Source of the DNA: Halalkalibacter hemicellulosilyticusJCM 9152 | GTDB taxonomy: Bacteria; Bacillota; Bacilli; Bacillales; Bacillaceae_D | DNA: 64,000 bases | Direction of reading: 5' to 3' | Assembly: GCF_000513115.1 (NCBI RefSeq) | Contig: NZ_BAUU01000027.1 | Coordinates: 1 to 64,000, forward strand | Part shown: piece by piece, positions 9,039 to 18,327 of the stretch | How the letters are laid out: the number at the start of each line of letters is the position of its first letter | How positions within the stretch are numbered: position 1 is the stretch's first letter | Program-made: the position numbers and the translations under genes | The notes under the pieces: model-generated | Databases searched by the model: none | The model's input: only the letters and a program-made list of their open reading frames with translations | What the model was told of the DNA's origin: nothing

Positions 9039-9941
9039 ATGAAAAAAGGATTAATGGCTAGTATGATTACTCTATCTCTATTTGTTATATCAGCATGCTC
9101 AAATGACACAAATCAGATCGACTCGTTTATGCATATTCATGGATTAGAATACTCACAACATGACGAGAGTATTTTTCTAGCTACACATATGGGCTTAATT
9201 AATTTAAATGAAGACAGTTGGGAATTAGTTGGTGAGCCAGAACATCAGCATGATTTCATGGGTTATACAATTATAGATGAGGACTTGATGATCTCAAGTG
9301 GACATCCTGGTGCTCGATCTGACTATGTTGATCCATTAGGGGTCATTATTAGTCATGATTCTGGGGAAACATGGGAACCAATTGCACTTTATGAGGAAGT
9401 CGATTTTCATCTTTTACATGTAAATGAAGGAAACCAAGAATTCATGTATGGAATTGATGTATATAACTCAAACCTATATCGGTCAAACAATGGAGGTTAT
9501 GATTGGGAGATGGTTGATACTATAGGATTACCAGGACCTGTAGCTTCGGTTCTTTCATTAACGTCTCATCCGCAATCTCCTGATTACTTACTAGCTGGAA
9601 CTGAGACAGGACTATATGAATCATCTGACGGTGGTCAAACGTGGGCTTTAAAAGAAAATAATCTTAGCGCAAGTTCTTTCCAAACTCTTGATTCTGATTC
9701 AGAAGATTTAGTAGCCTATCTCTTTGGGGAAAAGGAAGGCTTGTATTTGAGTGAAGACTTTGGAGAAACATGGGCATCTCTGAATTTTAAGGTAGACGAT
9801 GATTACATTATGTATATTAGTAACCATCCAACAGATGATCAAATGTTAGTACTCGGATCAATGAAACAAAGTATTTATGAGACAAAGGACTTTGGGAAAA
9901 CGTGGGAAGTATTGGCAGAGGAAGGAAGTAGAAAGAATTAA
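9039..9941 (+). CDS. Asp-box/BNR-repeat lipoprotein (F510_1955-like)
   Basis: A 300-residue lipoprotein (lipobox ISAC) with at least four Asp-box repeats of the S-x-D-x-G-x-T-W type (SHDSGETW, SSDGGQTW, SEDFGETW, TKDFGKTW), indicating a beta-propeller. Related proteins are named glycosylhydrolases from the fold alone. The N-terminal part contains MHIHGLEY and EHQHDFMGY, possible metal ligands. The gene lies downstream of the cytochrome maturation operon and has its own AAGGGG site. Enzyme activity is not supported by what I can see. Confidence 0.8.
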   Translation: MKKGLMASMITLSLFVISACSNDTNQIDSFMHIHGLEYSQHDESIFLATHMGLINLNEDSWELVGEPEHQHDFMGYTIIDEDLMISSGHPGARSDYVDPLGVIISHDSGETWEPIALYEEVDFHLLHVNEGNQEFMYGIDVYNSNLYRSNNGGYDWEMVDTIGLPGPVASVLSLTSHPQSPDYLLAGTETGLYESSDGGQTWALKENNLSASSFQTLDSDSEDLVAYLFGEKEGLYLSEDFGETWASLNFKVDDDYIMYISNHPTDDQMLVLGSMKQSIYETKDFGKTWEVLAEEGSRKN

Positions 9942-9963
9942 AAAGGTTAATCAATGAAACAGT

Positions 9964-10001
9964 AAGGGGTAAATGAGGCAAATAGTCATTTATCCCTTTT
10001 T
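9964..10001 (+). terminator. Rho-independent terminator
   Basis: A 13-bp stem (arms 9964-9976 and 9986-9998, one G-T pair) with a nine-base loop runs into TTTTT. It follows the Asp-box lipoprotein gene. Confidence 0.85.
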
Positions 10002-10139
10002 CGCTTTTTATTACAGGTTTGATCAACTATTATAGTAACAGTCTTATTGATTAAGAAAGACAAATGTAATTTTATGTTAAAATAGATGGAGATTTTGCAA
10101 GGTTGTTGAACTGGGAAACGTGAGGGAGGAGGGTTGTAA

Positions 10140-10562
10140 TTGAGGAAGTGTTTTTTATTATATGTTGTAATTATTTTAACTTTTGTTGTGGGTTGCAGTG
10201 AGAAAACACAAATGGGCATCCCTTTTTACGATAAAGATGTTATAAGTATTTCCCTTAATTCACATCCGGAGTGGGACTCTAAAGACATTTCATTAAAATC
10301 GAAACAGTTCACAGATGCAAGCAGGATGAAAACTTTTATAGAAGCAATTGAAAATGCTCAGAAAATGGAAGGTATGTTAAATTACATAGCGGAGTTTGAT
10401 TTGACAGTATACTTTAAAGATAAATCCTCCGCACACTATCATTTAAGTTTAGGTGGGGAGACAGAAGGCGAAGGTTTGCTTGTTAATTTATCAAACACTT
10501 TACAGGGATTTAGAATTCAAAAGGAAGATACAAAATTATTAAGAGAAATGATCAATAATTAA
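10140..10562 (+). CDS. Small lipoprotein of unknown function
   Basis: A 140-residue predicted lipoprotein with a TTG start placed behind GGGAGGAGG. A hydrophobic signal ends in lipobox VVGC. The mature part (about 120 residues) is predicted soluble and I recognise no motif. It stands alone after a terminator. Confidence 0.7.
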   Translation: MRKCFLLYVVIILTFVVGCSEKTQMGIPFYDKDVISISLNSHPEWDSKDISLKSKQFTDASRMKTFIEAIENAQKMEGMLNYIAEFDLTVYFKDKSSAHYHLSLGGETEGEGLLVNLSNTLQGFRIQKEDTKLLREMINN

Positions 10563-10676
10563 GTGAATGATTATTTAAAACATAGTTTTTAGCGGTTGGT
10601 CATTTGTTTTTATTGAAGCAGGGAGTAAATTTAGCTATTAATAAAATGATAGATAAAAGCAAAGGAGGAGACTCAC

Positions 10677-10877
10677 ATGGTTATTCAATCAAATATGTCA
10701 CCTGAAGCAATTGTTGATGTTTGGGGAGAGACAAAAGAAGTTTTTAAAAAATATAATGTTCCACTAACGAAACAAACATTGAAGACATTAGTTGGAAGTG
10801 AACGTCTATACTCACTACTTCAAGAATTAAATTCTGTTATAGGAAGTTCTACTGCAACTTGTATAGAAGGAGGCTGA
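10677..10877 (+). CDS. Small protein, possibly related to ScdA/DUF542 N-terminal domains
   Basis: A 66-residue cytoplasmic protein behind AAAGGAGGAG. The layout SPEAIVDVWGETKEVFKKYNV followed later by a single Cys in ATCIEGG recalls the short domain at the start of ScdA-like iron-sulfur repair proteins (V...P..F.KY.IDFCCGG), but the double Cys is absent. The similarity is weak and by eye. The strong ribosome binding site supports a real gene. Confidence 0.6.
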   Translation: MVIQSNMSPEAIVDVWGETKEVFKKYNVPLTKQTLKTLVGSERLYSLLQELNSVIGSSTATCIEGG

Positions 10878-11015
10878 CAAATGCCTAAGAAAAAGGAGTA
10901 GGTTATTCCTTAATCATTTTTATTAATCTTGAATTTATTACTTTCTCCAACTAACGTGTAGCATGTACGATAGAACTTGTCGATAAAACCTAATTCTATT
11001 GGATCCCATTGTAAA

Positions 11016-11340
11016 ATGAAAAGGGTGGGCGAGATAAGATTTTTTGAGATAGGAACTTCATTAATGATAGGAAGTTTTATAATGTATGGAGGTTTTTTAT
11101 TAAATAAATTTTTCGCAATAATAGTTGCTAATAAAATTGGGAAAGGCCTATGGATTGGGGCTTGCTACAGTCATAACATTCTTCATCGTCTCTTTCTATA
11201 TCACAAAATTCATTGGGGAACCTGAAGAGTTTGGAATAATGACTGACCTATTAATATATCAAGCAATAGTAGCCATTTTAACAACTGTCATACTTGAACA
11301 ACATTTAAAGAACAAAGAAAAAGTCAAAGATATGAATTAA
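11016..11340 (+). pseudogene. Frameshifted small membrane protein gene
   Basis: Two overlapping frames together give a membrane protein of about 105 residues. The first frame (start near 11016) has a helix in GSFIMYGGFLL and an amphipathic stretch. The second frame (readable from 11125) supplies two more helices (VITFFIVSFYI and LLIYQAIVAILTTVIL) and a charged tail ending at 11340. An indel near 11125-11150 would join them. No good ribosome binding site precedes 11016 and the family is unknown, so this remains a guess at a decayed gene. Confidence 0.35.
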
Positions 11341-11486
11341 TTTCTTATTCAAATACCTTGAGATAGCAATAAATCTCTTATTTTCTGTGGTGAAGCAGGT
11401 TAGCTTTACAACAAGGGCGTTGATTTGCTAAGTCCATGGTTTAAGTAATCTTTTATTTTTATCAAAGTACTGGAAATTCTAAGATT

Positions 11487-11517
11487 GAGCGTCAGGAGAT
11501 GCTGTGTCCTGACGCTC
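11487..11517 (-). terminator. Hairpin terminator of the LysM/SleB gene
   Basis: A perfect 11-bp stem, GAGCGTCAGGA pairing with TCCTGACGCTC, and a nine-base loop lie 18 bp beyond the stop codon of the minus-strand hydrolase gene. The U tract is poor. Confidence 0.6.
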
Positions 11518-11535
11518 CTTCTCTAATGTCATAAT

Positions 11536-12123
11536 TTATTTAGCAAAAACATGATTTCCAATCCGAACAGTTTCGGTACGAGTAGCAATCCATTGGTTAG
11601 TAGCAATTTTTGGATTATAGAAAAAGAGTGACCCAGATCCTTGCCCTCTAAATGCTAGAGCCTCATCAACAGCTCGAATCGATTCATTATCAGCCGGACG
11701 GTTAATACGTCCATTTTGAACAGGTGTAAACGCGTAGTATCCGTTTGAAACTTCATTAATAACTCCTCGAACCGTATTCGGAAAATCCTTATGGTCAACT
11801 CGATTTAATACGACGGTTGCAACAGCGACTTTACCAGCATAAGGTTCTCCTTCTGATTCAGCCATCACTAAACGTGCCAGTAAATCCCTCTCTGAAGCAG
11901 AGATAGATTCTGGAATTGTTAACCTTTCTCCTACCATAATCATTGATGACGATTTATTATTTGCATTTTTAATAGCGGATACAGAAACTCCATATTTTTG
12001 ACCAATTTTATACAAAAATTCTCCAGACGCTACGGTGTGTGTCGTTATTTGTGCGTTTGTATCATTTCCTCCAATAAAAACAAGTGATGCTGCAACGCTA
12101 ATAGTGATTATTAATTTTTTCAT
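11536..12123 (-). CDS. LysM-containing cell wall hydrolase, SleB/CwlJ type
   Basis: A 195-residue secreted wall hydrolase: signal peptide (residues 1-24), one LysM peptidoglycan-binding motif (about 27-72, HTVASGEFLYKIGQKYGV), then a Hydrolase_2 domain (about 80-195) with the family glutamate in LVMAESEGEPYAGKVAVATVVLNR. Proteins of this layout act on spore cortex or vegetative wall as muramidase or transglycosylase-like enzymes. It is shorter than SleB (about 300 residues) and closer in size to YkvT-like proteins. A spore role is possible, given other sporulation genes in the window, but not shown. Confidence 0.85.
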   Translation of the reverse strand: MKKLIITISVAASLVFIGGNDTNAQITTHTVASGEFLYKIGQKYGVSVSAIKNANNKSSSMIMVGERLTIPESISASERDLLARLVMAESEGEPYAGKVAVATVVLNRVDHKDFPNTVRGVINEVSNGYYAFTPVQNGRINRPADNESIRAVDEALAFRGQGSGSLFFYNPKIATNQWIATRTETVRIGNHVFAK

Positions 12124-12331
12124 TGTATAAACCTCCTAGAAGTAAGTGACTCTATTAAACTAACATGAAAAATTAGACTAGGAGGTGACCAAATTTACCC
12201 ATTTGGAAAAATGGACTTGAGGATACCATTAACCCGAACGCTCGAAGCTGTTTTTTACATTACTGTTACGAAATATGTGGGAGTTTGTAAAAAAACATGG
12301 AAGTAAACAGATTTGTTAAAAATATTAGTAG

Positions 12332-12547
12332 TTGTATAGATATAGAGATCACCAACATCTAGAAAAGTTGATGGTCATGAAAGAGATGAGTAAGTTCTTT
12401 AATTCGCTAAATGAAAAAGAGTTTTTTGAAAAGTCTTCTGAACTCCCAAGGCAATGGGGCTTATTATTGAAAATAAATGGTGAGCCTGAGTGTCCAAAAA
12501 ATTCTTTTGGTTATATATTTTTAAGTTTGATAGCTAGAAACAGATGA
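12332..12547 (+). CDS. Doubtful short ORF
   Basis: A 71-codon frame from a TTG, with internal ATG starts (for example 12371), encodes a polar, charged peptide with no recognisable motif. No clear ribosome binding site precedes it. It is listed because nothing else occupies this stretch; it may not be a gene. Confidence 0.2.
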   Translation: MYRYRDHQHLEKLMVMKEMSKFFNSLNEKEFFEKSSELPRQWGLLLKINGEPECPKNSFGYIFLSLIARNR

Positions 12548-12764
12548 AGAGATTAATAATTAGTCTGGAGAAATTTCAGATTATAACAACTTCGTTTGAT
12601 AAACTCCTTACAGCAGGCCCTAAAGAGGTTTTTTTGTTTTAAATCATCAACCTCCTAAGTAATCAAAAGTGATCATTTATTAAAATTTAAAACACATAAA
12701 AACTCCATATTTGATGGCTATGCTAAATCAGATAACAAAAATTAATAGGAAACGGAGTATGCAA

Positions 12765-13466
12765 ATGTCAATAAAAACAAAGTTTATAAATTCAAATGCA
12801 CTTAAACTACTAGCTGTTATTGCGATGGTTGTAGACCATGCATCAATATGGCTTGTGCCTGATGACACTACACTAGCAATATTTGCTCGTGGTTTTGGAA
12901 GATTGGCTGCCCCCATAATAGGTTATATGATTGCAGAAGGATACTTCTATACTTCTAATAAGCAAAAATATCTAAAACGACTTTTCATTTTTGCTTTAAT
13001 TTCGCACTTCCCATTTGTGATGTACTTCGGTCTTGAATGGTGGCAGGGAACTAGTGTAATATGGGGACTGTTTATGGGGTTAGTTGCATTAGCTATTAGT
13101 CAAACTACTTACATTTCTCGATTAATAAAAGTTATGATTATTGCTTTGTGCTGTTTACTCGCTTGGACGGCTGACTGGAATTACATTCTTGTATTGTGGA
13201 TTTTATTTTTTGGAATATACAAGGGACAGTTTAAGATGCAGATGATTAGCTTTGCATTTATAGGGACTGTTTTTTATATTCTTCCTGGCATAAGTTTAGG
13301 AATGGATTACGCTTTTCGCTTTGGTATCCTTTTGGCCATTCCTTTTCTTGCTTTATATAATGGAGAAAGAGGAAAAAGCTCAGCTCTTATTAAATGGGGA
13401 TTTTATGTTTTTTATCCAGCTCATCTTTTAGTACTTTATATTTTGAGGTACTTCATATTTGCATAA
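12765..13466 (+). CDS. TraX family membrane protein
   Basis: A 233-residue polytopic membrane protein (about seven helices). The N-terminus NALKLLAVIAMVVDHASIW and the GRLAAPIIGYMIAEGYFYTS segment fit the TraX family, whose founder acetylates F-pilin; Gram-positive members are probably membrane acyltransferases of unknown substrate. ATG 12765 lies seven bases after GGAG; earlier in-frame ATGs at 12711 and 12759 are less well placed. It precedes the VanX-like lipoprotein gene by 26 bp and may be co-transcribed with it. Confidence 0.82.
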   Translation: MSIKTKFINSNALKLLAVIAMVVDHASIWLVPDDTTLAIFARGFGRLAAPIIGYMIAEGYFYTSNKQKYLKRLFIFALISHFPFVMYFGLEWWQGTSVIWGLFMGLVALAISQTTYISRLIKVMIIALCCLLAWTADWNYILVLWILFFGIYKGQFKMQMISFAFIGTVFYILPGISLGMDYAFRFGILLAIPFLALYNGERGKSSALIKWGFYVFYPAHLLVLYILRYFIFA

Positions 13467-13492
13467 ATTAAATATTGAGGAGATATATAATC

Positions 13493-14677
13493 ATGATTTG
13501 GCTAAAAAAATACAATGTTATATTGATAATGGCTATGCTAATAATCATAATGTTACTAACAGCTTGTATTGATAGAACAAATGTGGATAATTTTATACCA
13601 AATGAGTCCATTCCCGCTATGAATGAAGTAGAAAAATCTTCCGAAATTTCAGCCGATGAAGTAATTGAAGAGCCACAAGCAAGAATGTACGAAGGGGATT
13701 TAGAGTTACCTGTGGTTGGAGCTACAGGATTTACTTCTATCAGTTTAGATTTGAAAGAATTTCCAAAAAGTGATTCTGAAACTATTGATATATTTGAAGC
13801 AGGTACTGCTTTCGAAATTTTAAGAGAAGAGGGAGATTGGTGGTTTATTAAAAGAGGTGATTTAGCTGGTTGGTTACAACATAATTATACTTTTATTAAC
13901 CTTCCCGATGTTATTCCATCTATTATCTATGATAACACTAATACCTATTCTTCTAAATTCGTTTCATCTGGTAAGGATATCCCTAATATTTCAAACCGTG
14001 CCTTATATCCGGGCAAGACATACAACGAACGGCTTGAGAGTGAAGAATATATTATGCCTGTGCTATATTCAATGTCCAAAAAAGTTCATTTAGCACAGCA
14101 GCTTGCCCTGTCAGAGGGCAACTCACTAAAAATATATGAGGGATTTAGGCCCTACTCTGTACAGAAAGCGGTTGTAGAAGGCTTGAGTAAGTTAGCCGAT
14201 GATGATCCAGAAGTTATGACTGGTATTAACACACTTCCTTGGGGGATAAATTGGTTTATAACAGACGGTGTTTCTAATCATCAAATGGGTTATGGCATCG
14301 ATCTCAGTTTAGTTAAAATTAACTCTAAAAAGGAGGTTCCAATTGGTGAATACACCAGAGTCTTAATTAAAGATTATATGGAATATGCGATGCCTACACA
14401 AATACATGAATTAAGCGGAGCATCTGCTGTATTTACTACCCCAGTTTCATCACAAAATGCAATTGATTGGAAAACTGCAACTTATGCTGATTCAATGAAC
14501 GAGGCTGCTATAAAGTTACAAACCTATGCTACGACGGCGGGGCTGACACCCTTAGCTTCGGAATGGTGGCATTTTAATGATTTAGATGCTAGGGATGAAA
14601 CTGCACACAATAGCAGTGAAGGTGACTATTTATTAACTGAGATTTATAGTTCAAGTCCTCTAATAGGTGATAATTAG
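13493..14677 (+). CDS. VanX-like D-Ala-D-Ala dipeptidase lipoprotein with SH3-like domain
   Basis: A 394-residue lipoprotein (lipobox LLTAC). After a linker rich in acidic residues comes an SH3-like segment (about residues 65-125, ending GDWWFIKRGDLAGWLQ). A peptidase M15D domain follows, with EGFRPYSVQK, the zinc motif SNHQMGYGIDLSL (His and Asp) and the catalytic SEWWHFND (Glu and His). Typical VanX is about 200 residues and cytoplasmic; this one is exported and has an added wall-binding-like domain, so it more likely trims peptidoglycan peptides than confers VanA-type resistance. ATG 13493 follows GAGGAG. Confidence 0.82.
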   Translation: MIWLKKYNVILIMAMLIIIMLLTACIDRTNVDNFIPNESIPAMNEVEKSSEISADEVIEEPQARMYEGDLELPVVGATGFTSISLDLKEFPKSDSETIDIFEAGTAFEILREEGDWWFIKRGDLAGWLQHNYTFINLPDVIPSIIYDNTNTYSSKFVSSGKDIPNISNRALYPGKTYNERLESEEYIMPVLYSMSKKVHLAQQLALSEGNSLKIYEGFRPYSVQKAVVEGLSKLADDDPEVMTGINTLPWGINWFITDGVSNHQMGYGIDLSLVKINSKKEVPIGEYTRVLIKDYMEYAMPTQIHELSGASAVFTTPVSSQNAIDWKTATYADSMNEAAIKLQTYATTAGLTPLASEWWHFNDLDARDETAHNSSEGDYLLTEIYSSSPLIGDN

Positions 14678-14745
14678 CTATAAAGCCTTAAGTGCAAACG
14701 TATTGCATAGAGATACGTTACTTATCTAATTTTCAGAAAAAAAGA

Positions 14746-14790
14746 TCCGCTACGTGGAAATTTATAAAACTCGTAGCGGGTACTTTCTCT
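14746..14790 (+). terminator. Probable terminator after the VanX-like gene
   Basis: CCGCTACG (14747-14754) pairs with CGTAGCGG (14772-14779) across a 17-base loop and is followed by a T-rich stretch. Confidence 0.55.
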
Positions 14791-14906
14791 TTTAACACTG
14801 AAAACCCACTTATTTTTAAATGCAATGACTCGCATTTTTGATATTGTTATAAATAGACTAGGGAAACGTAGAACGGATCCCTAGAAGTAATTGTATGTTG
14901 TATTTC

Positions 14907-15119
14907 TCAATCGGTAAGGTTTAGTTGATCTTCAACCAAAGCTTTGATCGCCGTAAGTAAACCAGCTAAGAACAAAGAAACAGTTATTTTCCAATGTAAG
15001 TGGTAATAGGAGAATAAACTAGTTAAAAACATCCAACCGAGCCATAACCAAATTACTTTACTCATCGCAAACTCTCAAATTACCGACCACAACGGTATAT
15101 TTTTATCATAAGTCCCCAT
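14907..15119 (-). pseudogene. Small membrane protein gene with an in-frame TGA
   Basis: On the minus strand AGGAGG sits six bases before an ATG at 15119. The frame runs 14 codons (MGTYDKNIPLWSVI), meets TGA at 15075-15077, then continues open for 55 more codons, with a central hydrophobic helix and a charged end (VEDQLNLTD), to a TGA at 14907. TGG to TGA would explain the stop. A second ATG at 15065 could still start a 52-residue product (MSKVIWLWLGW). The rest of 14678-15384 holds nothing else I can identify apart from the terminator. Confidence 0.6.
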
Positions 15120-15384
15120 CAGTTTCCTCCTAATAATAAGTCTCATTCTCTTTATCTGTTAATCTATGTTTTCTTTCGTAATTTTAGAAGATCTTGTGAA
15201 TAGAACGTACTTTTAACGAATGATCGAATTAAGATAGTACCTTTAACTATTTTGTTATGTTCTTAACCGGTTCCCAATTGCACATTGCTGCTAAAAAATA
15301 TTTTTATGAAAATATTAAACTTCATACTTTGAACAAATTCATATGAAATAATCCTCTTAATAACGAAAATAAGGGGTTTTAATT

Positions 15385-15939
15385 ATGCTAAATGAGAAAA
15401 GAGTTTTCTTGAAAAGTTTTATGCACTCCCCAAAGGCTATTGGAAGTATTATCCCTAGCTCTCCTTACCTCGTTCAAAGTATGGTGAATCAAGTAAATTT
15501 ACAAAAAAATTCGAAGGTTGTTGAATTAGGAGCTGGAACAGGAGTACTTACTGAAACAATACTCAAAGAGTCAAAACTAGATCACCCATTAATAGTATTT
15601 GAAAACAATTCCTCCTTAAAACAATCGTTAAACAGATTTGCTTCTGAAATTACTATTTTTGATGATGCTTTTAACTTAAAGGGGAGCCTAAATGAACAAG
15701 AAAAATCAATTGATTATATTTTTTCTGGCCTTCCTTTACTAAATTTCAAAAAAGAAGTACTAATCAATTTACTTGATCAGATAGACTATATTCTCAAACC
15801 AGGCGGAAAATTTATTGCTTTTCAATATACACCTTTTTTGCTTCCTTATCTTAATGCGGCTTTTGATAAAACGAGTCTTAAAATAGTTCCTTTGAATATT
15901 CCTCCTGCTTTTGTCTTTGTCTGTGAGAAGAGACATTGA
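15385..15939 (+). CDS. Class I SAM-dependent methyltransferase (phospholipid N-methyltransferase-like)
   Basis: A 184-residue methyltransferase with the SAM-binding motif VVELGAGTGVLTE (about residues 48-60) preceded by the conserved opening SPKAIGSIIPSSPYLVQSMV, typical of PmtA-like phospholipid methyltransferases and related to rRNA adenine dimethylases. An acidic post-I residue (VFENNSS) and a motif IV-like loop (YIFSGLPLLNF) are visible. The AAGGGG site precedes the ATG. The substrate is unknown; a lipid is plausible given the envelope genes nearby. Confidence 0.75.
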   Translation: MLNEKRVFLKSFMHSPKAIGSIIPSSPYLVQSMVNQVNLQKNSKVVELGAGTGVLTETILKESKLDHPLIVFENNSSLKQSLNRFASEITIFDDAFNLKGSLNEQEKSIDYIFSGLPLLNFKKEVLINLLDQIDYILKPGGKFIAFQYTPFLLPYLNAAFDKTSLKIVPLNIPPAFVFVCEKRH

Positions 15940-16021
15940 GATAAAATCGAAGTTCTACTTACTAGGACTTTGGATTAGAGAGCCACTTATAAACTAAAAA
16001 AATTAGAAAGGCTGGATTTAT

Positions 16022-16237
16022 ATGTATAACAAATCAAAAAAAATAAACCCAAATGCTGCCGAAGTAAATGAAATAATTTTATACGATGGGATAGAACTAA
16101 CAGTAATTGCTGTGTACAACAATAGTGTGGTAGCTGAATTTATTACGTATCCTGTTTGTGGTAGGGAGGATGAATTCCCCTTTGAACGTACCTGTATCAA
16201 TCATCGAAACTATCAACGTACCTTTGAAACTATTTAA
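16022..16237 (+). CDS. Small YkvS/DUF2187-like protein
   Basis: A 71-residue protein. The pattern of a short beta-barrel (ILYDGIELTVIAVYNNSVVAEF) followed by ERTCINHRNYQ resembles the DUF2187/YkvS family of KOW-like small proteins of unknown function, which end in a similar VVNHKNY-type motif. A weak GAAAGG site precedes the ATG. The assignment rests on motif resemblance by eye. Confidence 0.6.
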   Translation: MYNKSKKINPNAAEVNEIILYDGIELTVIAVYNNSVVAEFITYPVCGREDEFPFERTCINHRNYQRTFETI

Positions 16238-16370
16238 ATGATAAAAGAACTAACAGGAATTATATTTAATTTTCATAATTAATTCAAACTTTCCTTATAT
16301 ATTTATAACTATAGTTAAGATTTTATATTAACTTAGCAAGACAAGTAAACAGCTAAGAGGTGAAAGGGAA

Positions 16371-17231
16371 ATGGAAGAAACAATTCAACCGTTAAGCAGA
16401 GTTTTTCTTGAGATCGGTCCTTTAAAAATTTATTGGTATGGGGCTCTTATTGGGATCGGTGTAGCCATTGGTTATATAATGGCTACACGAGAAACGATTA
16501 AACGAGGGCTACCGAAAGATACATTTGCGGATTTACTACTATGGGCATTACCTATCTCCATTATTTGTGCCCGCTTGTATTATGTGGCCTTCCGATTTGA
16601 ACATTACGTAGACGACCCTATAAGAGTGTTGTATATATGGGAGGGTGGCTTAGCTATACATGGTGGATTAATTGGCGGTGTAGCGACAGCTATTGTTTAT
16701 GCAAAAAAACAAAATATACCAATATTTAAATTGTTGGATATCGGTGCTCCTAGTATCTTACTTGCTCAGGCAATTGGTCGTTGGGGTAACTTCATGAATC
16801 AGGAAGTGTATGGTGGATCTGTAACAAGAGAGTTTCTCGAAAATCTCTTGTTACCTAATTTTATTATTAATCAAATGTACATTAATGGAACCTACTATCA
16901 ACCAACGTTTCTATATGAGTCAATCTGGAATATGATTGGTGTTGTAATTTTGCTATATCTGCGTAGGTTAAACCTAAAACAAGGTGAAATTTTTTATAGC
17001 TATCTCATTTGGTATTCTATTGGTCGCTTTGTCATAGAAGGAATGAGATTAGATAATCTGATGATTGGTGATACTTTGCGAACGGCACAAGTAGCTTCTA
17101 TTATATTGATTATTGGGGCGGTAATAACTTGGATTTATCGGAGAAAAGCAGGTTTAGCCAATCAAGGATATCTTGATGAGATCGTGAAGCAACAAAGAAA
17201 TAATAAAGCAAAGAAGAGAAAGAAAAAATAG
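16371..17231 (+). CDS. lgt: Prolipoprotein diacylglyceryl transferase Lgt
   Basis: A 286-residue polytopic enzyme that transfers diacylglycerol from phosphatidylglycerol to the lipobox Cys of prolipoproteins, the first step of lipoprotein maturation. The signature [13 protein letters not shown] (Arg and Asn essential in the family), the HGGLIGG segment and GRFVIEGMR are all present, with about seven helices and a very basic C-terminal tail. Chromosomal lgt usually follows hprK; here it stands alone before a terminator, so it is likely an extra copy serving the many lipoproteins encoded in the window. Confidence 0.93.
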   Translation: MEETIQPLSRVFLEIGPLKIYWYGALIGIGVAIGYIMATRETIKRGLPKDTFADLLLWALPISIICARLYYVAFRFEHYVDDPIRVLYIWEGGLAIHGGLIGGVATAIVYAKKQNIPIFKLLDIGAPSILLAQAIGRWGNFMNQEVYGGSVTREFLENLLLPNFIINQMYINGTYYQPTFLYESIWNMIGVVILLYLRRLNLKQGEIFYSYLIWYSIGRFVIEGMRLDNLMIGDTLRTAQVASIILIIGAVITWIYRRKAGLANQGYLDEIVKQQRNNKAKKRKKK

Positions 17232-17238
17232 ACATTCT

Positions 17239-17276
17239 AAAACAGCTGACCATTTATTAAGGGTCAGCTGTTTTTA
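17239..17276 (+). terminator. Rho-independent terminator of lgt
   Basis: AACAGCTGACC (17241-17251) pairs with GGTCAGCTGTT (17262-17272), followed by TTTT; A-rich bases precede the stem, so it may act in both directions. Confidence 0.88.
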
Positions 17277-17316
17277 GCTTAATTGATAAATGGTGATGTT
17301 TATCTATTGCTCTTGT

Positions 17317-18327
17317 CTAGTTTACAAAGGTAATTGCTTGTTTTCCCATTTGTTCCCATGCTTCTACAAAATCCCTTTGGGGGATTTTTCTATTCTTAAC
17401 ATTTGCCAAGGGGTCATTAAAATAAACATAATCATCATCAAATCCTGTAACTAAGACAGAATGCTCTTTATACGTTATTTTAACAGAGCCGCTTGGAGTA
17501 TCCCAAGTTTCGAATAAGTTTTCAGGAAGTTTCGAAAATGTAACATTAGATATGATCCAGACTGGATTTCCATTGCTTACGTGATAGAGAATATGTTGGA
17601 AGTCAGTCCCGGTTATATCAATTACTCTATTAGGCAAGTAAAATTCTGCTAATTCTTTAATAGGACCATGGTATACACCATAACCAGGATTGTTAATGTT
17701 ATACATATCACCTACAAAACCATCATAAGGGTTACCAAAAAAGACTTGATCGCCTTTTTTTTGATAGGGAGTTGAATCTTTTTTTACCTCATCTGCAAGT
17801 ACCATTTTGTTTACATTTACTCCTGCATAATTTAGAAACATGGCAAGACTTGTTACTTCACATCCTCTTGGAAGCTCAGGTAACTGAGAAATTAAAGGGG
17901 CATCTAATAATATACTTAGAGGAAGTTGAAAGTCATATCTCCAAACGATGTGACTATCATTAAGAAAATAAACATTGCTTTGTATCTCTTGAGCATAAAT
18001 AACAGCCTCTTTATAACTCTCAAAACCTCTTGTTATGTCATTTTCATGGACAATAAAAGGTAAATTTGAATCGTTAGATACTATTTGTGAAGGGGGTTGT
18101 GAATTACTGTATACCTCTTTAAAACTGTTTATTTTACTAGTGAAATCGAGATCTACCCATTCTTCCTGTATATTTAAATACAATAAAAAAGTAAACATGG
18201 CCAAGATTAGAAAAGAAAAAACAAATAAGCCTTGTTTTAAGATTCCTTTTTTTATTAACCTAGATAAGGCTGTAACAGCAAGTACAAGAAACACAATATA
18301 ACTCAAAATAAAAAATAGAACTTCCAT
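17317..18327 (-). CDS. Membrane-anchored C39-like cysteine peptidase
   Basis: A 336-residue protein with two N-terminal membrane helices (about residues 2-22 and 32-50), an extracytoplasmic linker and a Peptidase_C39_2-type papain-fold domain (about 145-336). The catalytic Cys is in LPRGCEVTSLAMFLNYAG, the His in EHSVLVTGFD, and the third residue in YFNDPLAN. Related to the Bacillus YvpB group of unknown substrate. A decayed C-terminal fragment of the same family lies inside the Tn3 transposon at 47964-48120. Confidence 0.8.
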   Translation of the reverse strand: MEVLFFILSYIVFLVLAVTALSRLIKKGILKQGLFVFSFLILAMFTFLLYLNIQEEWVDLDFTSKINSFKEVYSNSQPPSQIVSNDSNLPFIVHENDITRGFESYKEAVIYAQEIQSNVYFLNDSHIVWRYDFQLPLSILLDAPLISQLPELPRGCEVTSLAMFLNYAGVNVNKMVLADEVKKDSTPYQKKGDQVFFGNPYDGFVGDMYNINNPGYGVYHGPIKELAEFYLPNRVIDITGTDFQHILYHVSNGNPVWIISNVTFSKLPENLFETWDTPSGSVKITYKEHSVLVTGFDDDYVYFNDPLANVKNRKIPQRDFVEAWEQMGKQAITFVN

